A stretch of DNA of 64,000 nt from G963701675 sp963701675. GTDB lineage: Bacteria > Planctomycetota > Planctomycetia > Gemmatales > Gemmataceae. Shown here in pieces: positions 17,823 to 25,715 of the stretch (the first letter of the stretch is position 1; the number at the start of each line of letters is the position of its first letter). A program made the translations under genes and the position numbers. The notes below the pieces were generated by a model, which made no database searches, had not been told where the DNA came from, and worked only from the letters and a program-made list of their open reading frames with translations. The DNA is taken from contig OY969623.1 in NCBI GenBank assembly GCA_963701675.1, positions 3,658,001 to 3,722,000 of the forward strand, in the 5' to 3' direction.

Positions 17823-19019
17823 ATGGTGGATACTGGACGACAGGAAACCCCACGTCTTCGGGCCCGAACCATCCGTGAAACAAAGGAAGCCGAGGCGCGG
17901 CAACGTCACGCCAAGCAGGAGCGCCGGAACCGGCTGCGGGAACGGATCAGAGCACTCGACGATGCGGTTCGAGAAATGCTTTGGGACTTGGATCCCCATA
18001 TGCCAAGGCCGAGCCAATCCAAACTACGTGAGCATAAAGACGCGATCCATTCCCAACTCACTTTGACCCTCACTGCTTTCCGTGATTCCCGACTGATCCT
18101 GAAGTTGACCGAACTCGATGAGGCGGGTCTGCTGCGGGGTGATCAACCGACGAACGAAACAGCCGAAGAAACGTGGAATGCCTATCAACATGCATGGCTC
18201 ATCCTCGAGGCCGCTCCGGCCGATGCCCGGCTTCTTGCTCAACTGATTGAGGACACCATCGAAGAGCCGGCGCTGCGGTCGGCGTGGACATGGGTTTCCA
18301 ACTTGCTGAAGGGGTTGGTGGACATGCACCAACTGGTTTGGAAGGAAATGAATGGCACAGTGGCGTCGGGGTCACAAGGCCCGTTCTGCCTCGATTGCGC
18401 GGCTCCGTTGGCCGAGGGCGAAGTGGGCGGACAATGTTCATCTTGCGCCTTTCCCAAGGACGCATTTTTTTGGCTGGAACTTGATCGTATTCGGCGCCAG
18501 ACCCATTCGGAATACGTGGACACGTGTACGGAATGGCCGCAAATCCGTGATCTGTGTTGCAGGTTTTTCCAACATCCATCGTTTGAGGAGAAAACCTGGC
18601 ACCGGTTAGTCGATTGGCTAGTCAACGAGTATGGCTTGTGCGGCGACGAACTCAGTCGCACTAAACGAGGCGACGTGGTGACATGGCTGAAAAGGGCGGT
18701 ACGGGAAAAGGACTCCGCTGACACGAACAGCGTGAACGAATGGGAAGTCACGCGCAAGCAATTATCGGACCGCCAGACGTTGATCCTCGAAACCATGCTG
18801 GAGAAGGAAGTCACGTTAAGAGACGCGAGACTGAGGCGGCGCGAGATCGTTGCCCTCATCAATCCAACGGAGGATCCTGCCAACTACGCTCATGATTTTG
18901 CGCGGTTGAGACACGTGCACTGCACCGAATCCAATATCGGACGGGGCGCCGGCATCTGGCTCACGCAAAAAGGTATGCAGGTTGCGAGGGCCGGACGAAT
19001 TCCGGCCTCCAGTAAATAG
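17823..19019 (+). CDS. Unrecognised 398-aa protein with zinc ribbon and C-terminal winged-helix-like end
   Basis: AAAGGAG lies 8 bases before ATG 17823. Residues 10-50 are a highly basic helix or coiled coil (REERRNRLRERIRAL-like). The middle is helical. A C-x2-C ... C-x2-C zinc ribbon (CLDC at about 187, CSSC at about 204) follows. The C-terminal 80 residues (LSDRQTLILETMLEKEV ... GIWLTQKGMQVA) look like a winged helix. I do not recognise a family. Basic N-terminus plus zinc ribbon plus winged helix suggests nucleic-acid binding. It lies just upstream of the methylase/Ku region and may belong to the mobile region. Confidence 0.6.
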   Translation: MVDTGRQETPRLRARTIRETKEAEARQRHAKQERRNRLRERIRALDDAVREMLWDLDPHMPRPSQSKLREHKDAIHSQLTLTLTAFRDSRLILKLTELDEAGLLRGDQPTNETAEETWNAYQHAWLILEAAPADARLLAQLIEDTIEEPALRSAWTWVSNLLKGLVDMHQLVWKEMNGTVASGSQGPFCLDCAAPLAEGEVGGQCSSCAFPKDAFFWLELDRIRRQTHSEYVDTCTEWPQIRDLCCRFFQHPSFEEKTWHRLVDWLVNEYGLCGDELSRTKRGDVVTWLKRAVREKDSADTNSVNEWEVTRKQLSDRQTLILETMLEKEVTLRDARLRRREIVALINPTEDPANYAHDFARLRHVHCTESNIGRGAGIWLTQKGMQVARAGRIPASSK

Positions 19020-19206
19020 TGCGCTAATAGTGCGCACCGTTTCCTCACTGATTCCCACTGTTGTTTTCGTTAGAGTTCTTGGAATGACGGGCGGGGAAGT
19101 GCCCTGTCATGCTATTGCTTTGTGACAGGTTCGCGTGTGTGCGTGGACTCTCGCAGCGCGTATGCGAGACGGGAGGCAAGGCAGGACGTTATTTGGAGTA
19201 GCAACC

Positions 19207-20235
19207 ATGCTGATCGAGCAGTGGAAATTGGCGGACATCAAGCCGTACGAAAGCAACCCCCGCATCAATGAGGCCGCCGTCGATGCCGTGGCCGCTTCCA
19301 TTCGCGAGTATGGATTCCGGCAACCGATCGTGGTCGACGAGCACGGTGTCATTGTCATGGGCCACACGCGCTTGAAGGCGGCGTTGAAGCTGGGTCTGGA
19401 AACCGTGCCCGTTCACGTGGCAGTGGGCCTGACGCCGGCTCAGGTGAAGGCGCTTCGAATCGCGGACAACCAAACCAGTGACTTGTCTGACTGGAATTAC
19501 GATTTGCTTCCCATCGAGTTGGCCGACCTCGGGGGCATGGACTACGACTTAGGTTTGCTCGGCTTCGACAAGAACGCATTAGCCAAGCTGCTCGAGCCGG
19601 ATGTCAAAGACTGCCTGTGTGATCCCGACGAAGTGCCGGGACTGCCGGACGAGGCAACGACCCAGTCGGGGGATTTGATAACCCTTGGAAACCACCGGCT
19701 TTTATGCGGTGATAGCGCCAAGGACGAAGACGTCGATCGGCTGCTCGACGGTGCGTCGATTCATCTGGTCCACACGGTCCGCCGTACAACGTGAACGTAG
19801 AGCCGCGTTCGAACAACGCCATCTCTGCTGGCCTGAGTTCGTATGCCGGCTACGGCAATAGCGACCCAGGCCGCGACGTGGTTCGGTGTCCGGAAAAAGC
19901 AAAGCCTACCGACAAAAAACTCCGAGCCAAAGATCGACCGCTGGCCAACGACTTTGTGTCGGACGATGAGTTCAATCGCCTGTTGCACGAGTGGTTTGGG
20001 AATCTGGCTCGCGTGCTCTTGCCGGGACGAGCCTTCTACATTTGGGGCGGATATGGCAATTGCGGTAGTTATCCGCCGGTCCTCAAAGCTTGCGAACTCT
20101 ACTTCTCGCAGGCCATCATCTGGGTCAAGGAACATCCCGTTCTCACGCGCAAAGATTACATGGGGAACCATGAATGGGCGTTCTATGGCTGGCGTGAAGG
20201 CGCCGCTCATGTCTTCGTTGGCCCGAACAACGCCT
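19207..20235 (+). pseudogene. ParB-domain DNA N6/N4-methyltransferase, frameshifted and 3' truncated
   Basis: ATG 19207 follows GGAG. An N-terminal ParB-like domain is clear (DIKPYESNPRINEAAVDAVAASI, IVMGHTRLKAAL). A methylase follows, with GNHRLLCGDS. The catalytic DPPY motif is lost to a single-base deletion at about 19777: GGTCCGCCGTAC should read GGATCCGCCGTAC. The downstream frame continues VLLPGRAFYIWGGYGN, SQAIIWVKEHPVL and GNHEWAFYGWREGAAH. Near 20235 the methylase stops and Ku sequence begins in the same frame. Phage/plasmid-type orphan methylase, non-functional as read. Confidence 0.8.
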
Positions 20236-20885
20236 ATGCTCCCGACCATCACGTGGTCATCGACGACGACCAACTCGATCAACTCCGGGCGCCCGCCGAT
20301 CGCGCGTTGTGCCTGGAACACTTCATCGACGCCGACGACTTTGAGCCAGCGCTCTTTGCCGGTCGGAGCCTGTATCTGATGCCCGACGGCATGGTGGCAA
20401 ACTACCCCTACGCGGTCCTAAGCGCTGCCTTACGTGAACGGAAGAAGTGGGCCATCGGCCGAGTGGTACTGTCGAGCCAGCGCCGACTGGTGCTGGTCCG
20501 GCCGGGCGTCACCACGCTTAGCATGCATGTCTTGCACTACCCGGCACAAGTTCGACCGGTAGCGGCGCTGGGAACCGCGCCGGCGATCTCGGATGCCGAG
20601 AAGGACTTGGCGAGCCAGTTGATCGACGCCCAGAGCCAGCCGCTGAACTGGTCGGAGTACCGCGACGACCGCGCCGAGCAATTGGCGGTCTTGGTGCAAG
20701 CCGCCATCGAGCAGCGGCCGCTGACACCCGCGCCGGCGGCGGCCGTGCCGATGCTGCCGCTCCTGGAAGCTCTACGGAAAAGTGTCGCCGCCATCCCCAC
20801 CGCAGCGTCCCTACCGCGAATCAACGGCGCTACCCATCCGCGCCAGCGGACAGCCAAGCGATCTCCCGTGCGGAGGCGCGCATGA
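20236..20885 (+). pseudogene. Ku protein (NHEJ), N-terminally truncated and fused to the methylase
   Basis: Bacterial Ku core without its first 80-100 residues. Visible are VVIDDDQLDQL, LEHFIDADDFEPALFAGRSLYLMPDG, YPYAVLSAALRERKKWAIGRVVL, RRLVLVRPG and LHYPAQVRP, followed by the family's helical C-terminus (SEYRDDRAEQLAVLVQAAIE) and a basic tail. Ku dimers bind DNA double-strand ends and recruit the ligase. The stop overlaps the ligase start (ATGA, 20882). The same C-terminus recurs at 33199-33486. No independent start codon is evident, so a chimeric methylase-Ku polypeptide would be made if the frame were otherwise intact. Confidence 0.8.
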
Positions 20886-21505
20886 CCACCCATCCGCTGC
20901 CGATGCTGGCCGTGGCCGGGGAGCCGTTTGACTCGGAGGAGTATCTCTTCGAGGTCAAATGGGACGGAGTCCGCGCCTTGGCGGCGTGCGGCCCCACGTG
21001 GCGGTTGTGGGGCCGCGAACGCGTTTGGTACCGCGACCGCTACCCCGAGTTGGCGGTGTTGGCCCGTGTTCCGCCGGATACCGTTCTCGATGGGGAATTG
21101 GTTCCCTGGGGGCCGTCCGGTGTACCGACCTTGGGGGACATCCTGCGCCGGCACCAACTGGTTCATCCCGGCCGCATCGCCCGCGCCAGCCGGAACTTCC
21201 CGGTGGCCTACATGGTCTTCGATCTGTTGCGGCTGCGCGGTCGGTCAATGCTGGGAGAACCATTGCATATCCGTCGCGCTGCCTTGAAGCAGTTGCTGCG
21301 CCAACTCAACGAACCGGCCTTAGTGTTCTCTGAAGGAATCATCGGCTCCGGCCGGCGCTTTTTCGAGACCTTGGTGGCCCAAGGTCACGAAGGCATGATG
21401 GCCAAGCATCTGGCCAGCCGTTACCGTCCCGGAAGGCGCTCCTCGACCTGGCGGAAGATCAAACCCACCCGGCGCGTTCTCTTGGGAAAGCAGGTGAATC
21501 TATGA
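20882..21505 (+). CDS. ATP-dependent DNA ligase, adenylation domain only (LigD-LIG-like)
   Basis: All nucleotidyltransferase motifs are present: I, EVKWDGVR with AMP-accepting Lys26; II-like DGELV; III, VAYMVFDLLRLRG; IV, EGMMAKHL; V, WRKIK. The protein ends ten residues after motif V, so the OB-fold domain is absent. The second copy (33483) ends the same way, so this is a conserved short form rather than a truncation. It joins DNA ends after adenylation and would normally act with Ku. ATGA overlap with both Ku and the downstream DUF2924 gene indicates coupled translation. Confidence 0.9.
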   Translation: MTTHPLPMLAVAGEPFDSEEYLFEVKWDGVRALAACGPTWRLWGRERVWYRDRYPELAVLARVPPDTVLDGELVPWGPSGVPTLGDILRRHQLVHPGRIARASRNFPVAYMVFDLLRLRGRSMLGEPLHIRRAALKQLLRQLNEPALVFSEGIIGSGRRFFETLVAQGHEGMMAKHLASRYRPGRRSSTWRKIKPTRRVLLGKQVNL

Positions 21506-21792
21506 ACGTGAGCACGAACTCCGATCTGACAACACTGGAAACGATGACCGTCGCGGAATTGCGCCAGCGCTATGCCCGACTCTTTGGCGAAGCCACGACT
21601 TCGCACAACCGGCTCTGGCTCTTGCGTCGCATCGCCTGGCGCATGCAAGCTCTGGCCGAGGGAGATTTGTCTCAGCGCGCTCAGAGGCGCATCGCCGAAC
21701 TGGCCAATGACGCCGATCTACGGCTCAGCGCGCCACGATTGCCATCACGCCACCATCGTTCCGACTTCCGCGAAGACCAGGCGGCATCCTAA
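21502..21792 (+). pseudogene. DUF2924 protein, internally deleted
   Basis: N-terminal DUF2924 half: TVAELRQRYARLFGEATTSHNRLWLLRRIAWRMQALAEG. The conserved C-terminal part (PGT...GFEYNG..YRTLSAVAKAITGSH.SGY.FF) seen in the 168-residue second copy (34096) is missing. Only the extreme end (REDQAAS) matches it. So about 190 bp were deleted in frame here. DUF2924 proteins are routinely encoded directly upstream of large serine recombinases and probably serve DNA binding or directionality, though this is unproven. Confidence 0.75.
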
Positions 21793-22958
21793 TGTGCAAG
21801 CTCCAAGTGACGTTGCCTTCTCAAGTGCGCTGCGCCGTCTACACCCGTAAGTCCACCAGCGAAGGCCTCGATCACGACTTCAACTCTCTCGACGCCCAAC
21901 GCGAAGCAGGAGAAGCCTTCATCGCCAGCCAGGCTCACGAAGGCTGGGTCTGTCTACCCACTCGCTACGACGACGGCGGTTTCGGCGGCGCATTCATCGA
22001 CCGGCCGGCGCTCGAGCGCCTTTTGGCCGATATCGAAGCCGGACAAATCGATTGCGTGCTGACCTACAAAGTCGATCGGTTGAGCCGGTCGCTTCTGGAC
22101 TTCGCCAAGCTGATGGAGACCTTCGATAAACACCAGGTCTCCTTCGTCTCCGTGACCCAGCAGTTCAACACGGCCCAGTCCATGGGGCGACTGGTCTTGA
22201 ACGTGCTCTTATCGTTTGCCCAGTTCGAACGGGAAATCATCTCCGAACGCACCCGCGACAAGATGGCCGCCACTCGCCGCAAAGGCAAATGGACCGGAGG
22301 ACGGCCCCTCTTGGGATACGATCTTGATCCGCTCCAGCGACGCTTGGTGATCAACCCGGCAGAGGCCGTTCGCGTCCAAGAGATCTTCGCGCTGTTCCTC
22401 AAAAAGCAGGCGCTTTGGCCGGTGGTGGCCGAGTTACATCGCCGCGGTTGGCGGCACAAGGCATGGACCACTCGCGCCGGCATCGAACGGGGCGGAGAAC
22501 CGTTTACTACGGTGAGCGTCCAGCGCTTGCTCATCAATCCCATCTACATCGGCAAGGTCGGCTACCAGGGCGAAGTCCACGACGGCGAGCATCCAGCCAT
22601 CATCGATACCGCCACCTGGCACAAGGTGCAGGCCATCTTCACACGCCGGGCGCGTTTAGCGACAGCGACGGTTCGCTCTGCATCCGGCGCGCTGCTGCAA
22701 GGGTTGCTGTATTGCGGTGGTTGTGGCGGCCTGATGACGCCGACGCACACGTCCCGCAACGGCAAGCGCTATCGGTATTATGCGTGCCGGCACACTTGGA
22801 AACATCCAACGGGGAAGTCCGCGACGGTGGTTAGCCGACCCCGACGCGGCCGAGACCCAATCTCCGTAGCCACGCTCCTGGCCATCGCCGCGCGCTGGGA
22901 CTGGCAAGAACAAAGACGTTGCTGGCACGCTCAAACTCATTGGGACACCAAACCATGA
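21792..22958 (+). pseudogene. Large serine recombinase, copy 1, fused in frame to the tail of the HTH protein
   Basis: Resolvase domain with catalytic Ser21 (YTRKSTSEG), YKVDRLSRSLLDFAKL and FEREIISERTRDKMAATRRKGKW. Then the recombinase domain (RRGWRHKAWTTRAG) and the zinc ribbon (CGGCGGLMTP ... YYACRHTWKH). After TGKSATVV the sequence switches to RPRRGRDPISVATLLAIAARWDW, which matches the end of the separate HTH protein at 35828 (RRGRDLIALGALLAIA). A deletion has thus removed the recombinase C-terminus and the HTH domain, leaving one frame. Catalytic domain intact, but C-terminal DNA-binding parts are reduced. Confidence 0.85.
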
Positions 22959-23176
22959 TCCGCTACTTCGACCACACCGACCTGCTCTGCTGGCAGCTCC
23001 CAGCACGGACGTTCGACGGTTCACCCGCCGCTCCGAATCCGGCGCTTCGACGGCCAAGGCAGCGCCCAGCGGACGCCGATTTCAAACATCCGAAATCCCG
23101 CCCCGTCTGTGAACTCGACAAGCGATCTCTGATGTCTCTAGAAAACGCCGGGAAAAACAGGCCGAACGATGCTTGA
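22955..23176 (+). CDS. Small ORF coupled to recombinase copy 1 (73 aa)
   Basis: ATG at 22955 overlaps the recombinase stop (ATGA). Begins MIRYFDHTDLLCWQLPAR, then a Pro/Arg-rich, probably disordered part. No family recognised and no counterpart after copy 2, where a second recombinase follows instead. The ATGA coupling is the only argument that it is real. Confidence 0.35.
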   Translation: MIRYFDHTDLLCWQLPARTFDGSPAAPNPALRRPRQRPADADFKHPKSRPVCELDKRSLMSLENAGKNRPNDA

Positions 23177-23329
23177 CCCAGTAGTTGACAACTCCGACCA
23201 GTTCACAACTGGGTCAAAAATTCGAATTGCGCAAGGGGAGCCGATCGATGAATCGAAAACTCGATGGCCGCGGCGAGCATCGTCAAGAGAAAAGCTGTTC
23301 CCTTCATGTTTGGTGTAAACTCCCGTTCC

Positions 23330-23420
23330 GCCGAACGCCACCGTTCACCGGGCCGCGGCGAACGGCTTTGAATTCAGGACCCGCACGGCCCGCGGCTCCG
23401 TGTGCAACGGTTTGTTATCC
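23330..23420 (-). repeat. attC-like site downstream of the DUF1428 cassette
   Basis: Minus strand begins GGATAAC, which contains the DUF1428 stop TAA, then AACCGTTGCAC. The other end is GTGAACGGTG-GCGTTCGGC. GTGCAACGGT and GTGAACGGT pair except for one unpaired C, the usual attC asymmetry. 91 bp. Confidence 0.5.
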
Positions 23421-23795
23421 GGCGTTCGCGTTAGACGAGGGAACGAGCAACTGAAACCCACCGTACGCCATTCTTTTCGCATCAAAACCTGAGTTGGATG
23501 AAGCGATCAACTCCGCCATCCGTGAGTCAACCGCGACCTTCTCGTTCGCCAGATCACGTGCCTCACGAGAATCAAAGACCACCCATCCAAACACGATGGA
23601 TTCCTCGTCCGTTGCTGCTATGAGATCAGTGAACGAGCGCGTTCCCTCCAATTTCAAATCGTCACCGACATATTCCCAGTAGTGGAGTGCGCCATGTTCC
23701 TTCCAAATCTCTGCAGCCGCCTGGGCAAGACGCTTGTACTCGTTCAGGCGATTGCGCGGAATGGGAAAGACGAATCCGTCGATGTAGTGAGCCAT
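23415..23795 (-). CDS. DUF1428 family protein (integron-type cassette)
   Basis: Start MAHYIDGFVFPIP at 23795. The dimeric alpha/beta-barrel DUF1428 pattern is clear: YKRLAQAAAEIWKEHGALHYWEYVGDD, ESIVFGWVVFDSREARDLANEKV, DSRMAEL and FDAKRMAYGGFQLLV. 126 residues, normal length. Function unknown. The gene is flanked on both sides by attC-like sequences, and its stop codon lies in the attC R-box, as in integron gene cassettes. Confidence 0.85.
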   Translation of the reverse strand: MAHYIDGFVFPIPRNRLNEYKRLAQAAAEIWKEHGALHYWEYVGDDLKLEGTRSFTDLIAATDEESIVFGWVVFDSREARDLANEKVAVDSRMAELIASSNSGFDAKRMAYGGFQLLVPSSNANAG

Positions 23796-23836
23796 ATCTG
23801 CTCCTATAGCGGTAACTGAATCTCGTGTTTTCAACT

Positions 23837-23935
23837 GGATAACGCCCAGGTTAACCCGCGTTGTGCGGCGCGAGTTGCGTGCTTTACAGACCAGACCCGA
23901 ACGCCACACACGTCGGGTTGAACCGCTTGTTAGGC
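23837..23935 (-). repeat. attC-like site between the SRPBCC and DUF1428 genes
   Basis: Minus strand: GCCTAAC at one end (23929-23935), containing the SRPBCC stop codon, then AAGCGGTTCAACCCG. At the other end, CGGGTTAACCTGGGCGTTATCC. GGGTTGAACC pairs with GGGTTAACC except for one extra base, the attC hallmark. About 99 bp, in the normal size range. Confidence 0.6.
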
Positions 23936-24142
23936 CCGGCCTTCAGCCAGCACCTCATCGAGCCGCTGGTAACTCATTTCCATTCCATCCGTCATACCGG
24001 TCGACATCGCCGCATCGCGGTCCGCCTTCGAAGCATACTTGATCGAGGTCGCCACGTTTGTCACTCCGTTGCCGTCATTGAATATGACGGTGACGACGTA
24101 TGGTTCACCTCCCATCGATCCACCCAGGTCGCCCGGGTCCAT
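23930..24142 (-). pseudogene. SRPBCC/AHSA1-domain protein, N-terminally truncated
   Basis: Contains GGEPYVVTVIFNDGNGVTNV, then SIKYASKADRDAAMSTGMTDG, then EMSYQRLDEVLA, the C-terminal half of an AHSA1-like START-fold protein. The beginning of the domain is missing, and the sequence just upstream belongs to something else. A 13-residue remnant of the same family lies at 24697-24738. The gene's stop lies inside the attC-like box at 23929. Confidence 0.7.
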
Positions 24143-24171
24143 TAGTCATTGTTGAGTGCGAGGGGTGGTCG

Positions 24172-24582
24172 TTACTTATCTTGCTTCTTCTTGCCTCCGC
24201 CGGTGACGCGAATTTCGGTGACCTTGTCGCCTTCGGTGACGATGCTGGCGAAGACGGCGAGGCCGAATCCTTTCTTGCCTTCTTCGATGTACTTCTTGAC
24301 TCGCTCGGCGGTTTCCTTGACCTGCTTGGCCAGGGCGTCTTTGCCGCCTTCGAAGGCTTCGCCGGCCTCGATCTTCATCGTGTCCTTGTTGACCTTGCCT
24401 CTGACGATCTTGACGTTGTCGGCGACCTTCAGGGTGACTTCTTCGGGCGGCTCGGTACCCTTGGACTTCTTGACGCTCATCTTGCCGTCTTCGAACTTGG
24501 TGACGAACCCCACAAACTCATCGGCAGCCGCGACGGCAACCGCGATCACGAGGACGAGGCTCGCAGCGACGAACTTCCGCAT
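24172..24582 (-). CDS. Small secreted protein, unknown
   Basis: ATG 24582 after AAAGGAGAAGG. Signal peptide MRKFVAASLVLVIAVAVAAADE, then a lysine-rich beta/helical protein (FVGFVTKFEDGKMSVKKSKG, VKIVRGKVNKDTMKIEAGEAFEGG) and a C-terminal tail GGKKKQDK. 136 residues. A common planctomycete type of exported protein, without known function. It lies between two SRPBCC remnants, suggesting an insertion. Confidence 0.7.
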   Translation of the reverse strand: MRKFVAASLVLVIAVAVAAADEFVGFVTKFEDGKMSVKKSKGTEPPEEVTLKVADNVKIVRGKVNKDTMKIEAGEAFEGGKDALAKQVKETAERVKKYIEEGKKGFGLAVFASIVTEGDKVTEIRVTGGGKKKQDK

Positions 24583-24696
24583 GGATCCTTCTCCTTTGGA
24601 GAAATGGTTAGAAAACACAGATCATCGAGCCGAGCTAGTCTAGTGTTGGCCGTTCTGTCGAAAGCGAGCGAAGGTGCGTGAGCAATGCAACGCGAC

Positions 24697-24738
24697 CTAA
24701 CCCGCCAGCACTCCATCCAGCGCCTGGTAACTCATCTC
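24697..24738 (-). pseudogene. SRPBCC/AHSA1 C-terminal remnant
   Basis: Reads EMSYQALDGVLAG to a stop, closely resembling EMSYQRLDEVLAEGRA at 23930. Only the last 13 residues remain. The stop sits in GTTAGGT, which fits the attC R-box consensus. Confidence 0.45.
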
Positions 24739-24752
24739 GGATCGCCGCTTTC

Positions 24753-24860
24753 TTATCGAAGGACTTTCGCGAAAGGCCGCGGTATATAGCTCAGATAATA
24801 AACAAGCCCAAATGCCAGCGTTAATATTATGGCGATTGCGCCAAGCCCTTCTATGGTCAT
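24753..24860 (-). CDS. Small single-pass membrane protein (35 aa)
   Basis: Start MTIEGLGAIAIILTLAF at 24860 (GGAAG upstream), then GLVYYLSYIPRP. One transmembrane helix. It lies 144 bp downstream of the truncated SPFH gene on the same strand and could be its partner. Weak evidence. Confidence 0.3.
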   Translation of the reverse strand: MTIEGLGAIAIILTLAFGLVYYLSYIPRPFAKVLR

Positions 24861-25003
24861 TGGTTCTTCCACGACGATAGGTCTAGGCGACTGAGGCTCT
24901 CCTCGCGGCATAATCCCAGACGACTTATAGTCGGATTCTTGTGCCGCTTCTCCGCGCCGCTTCGCTGAGCTTCTCCTTTCCCAGCGCTTTCGCAAGGAGC
25001 GTC

Positions 25004-25666
25004 TCAATTACCCGAGAGGGCTTCTGGTTTGCTAAACCGCTTGGCCAGTTCCATGAGCTCGAGAGGAACTGCAAGGACGACCGTGTTGGAAGCGGTAGGT
25101 CCGAGTCCGTCGATGGTCTGAAGCGTACGAAGCTGCATGGCGCCAGGGCTGGCAAACATGGTGGTGGCGGCGGCCGCGAGGTTCTCCGCCGCAAGTCGGT
25201 CGCCTTCTGCTTTTGTGATGGTCGCCCGCTTCTCGCGCTCCGCACCCGCCTGGCGCGACATGATCCGCTTCAGGTCCTCGGGCATGTCGATGTCCATCAG
25301 ACGAATGCCGGTGACTTGCAACCCCCATTCCTTGGAATCCTTCTCCACCGCTTGCTCGACCATTTTGCCGATCCGATCCCGCTCCGACAACAACTCGTCC
25401 AGCACCATTCCGCCCACCACGTCGCGTAACGCCGTCTGGGCCAGCAAGGAGATGCCGTGAACGAAGTCCTGAATCTTCGTCACCGCCTCTTCGACACTGA
25501 CCACCTTGAAGAAGAGCGCGCCGTTGATCGACACGGGCACGTTATCTCGGGTGATGGCCTCTTGTCGCGGAATGTCGGCCGCGAGCACTCTGGTGTCAAC
25601 CTTCCGAACCCGATCAATGATCGGCACGATGAAGAACAACCCAGGCCCACGGATTGACTGAAACGA
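25004..25666 (-). pseudogene. SPFH/band-7 (slipin-like) membrane-raft protein, 5' truncated
   Basis: Reads RGPGLFFIVPIIDRVRKVDTRV, TRDNVPVSINGALFFKV, VEEAVTKIQDF, then the family's ERDRIGKMVEQAVEKDSKEWGLQVTGIRLMDIDMPEDLKRIMSRQ and a coiled-coil region (AEREKRATITKAEGDRLAAENLAAA). The N-terminal transmembrane hairpin and the first 30-40 residues are absent: homology starts at RGPG at about 25650, where the divergent Rad52-family gene begins. So the gene was cut at a rearrangement junction. Confidence 0.8.
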
Positions 25667-25715
25667 AACACAGCGAATCGCCGCGGCCTTCGCTGCCCCG
25701 TTCGCGCCCCACGAT

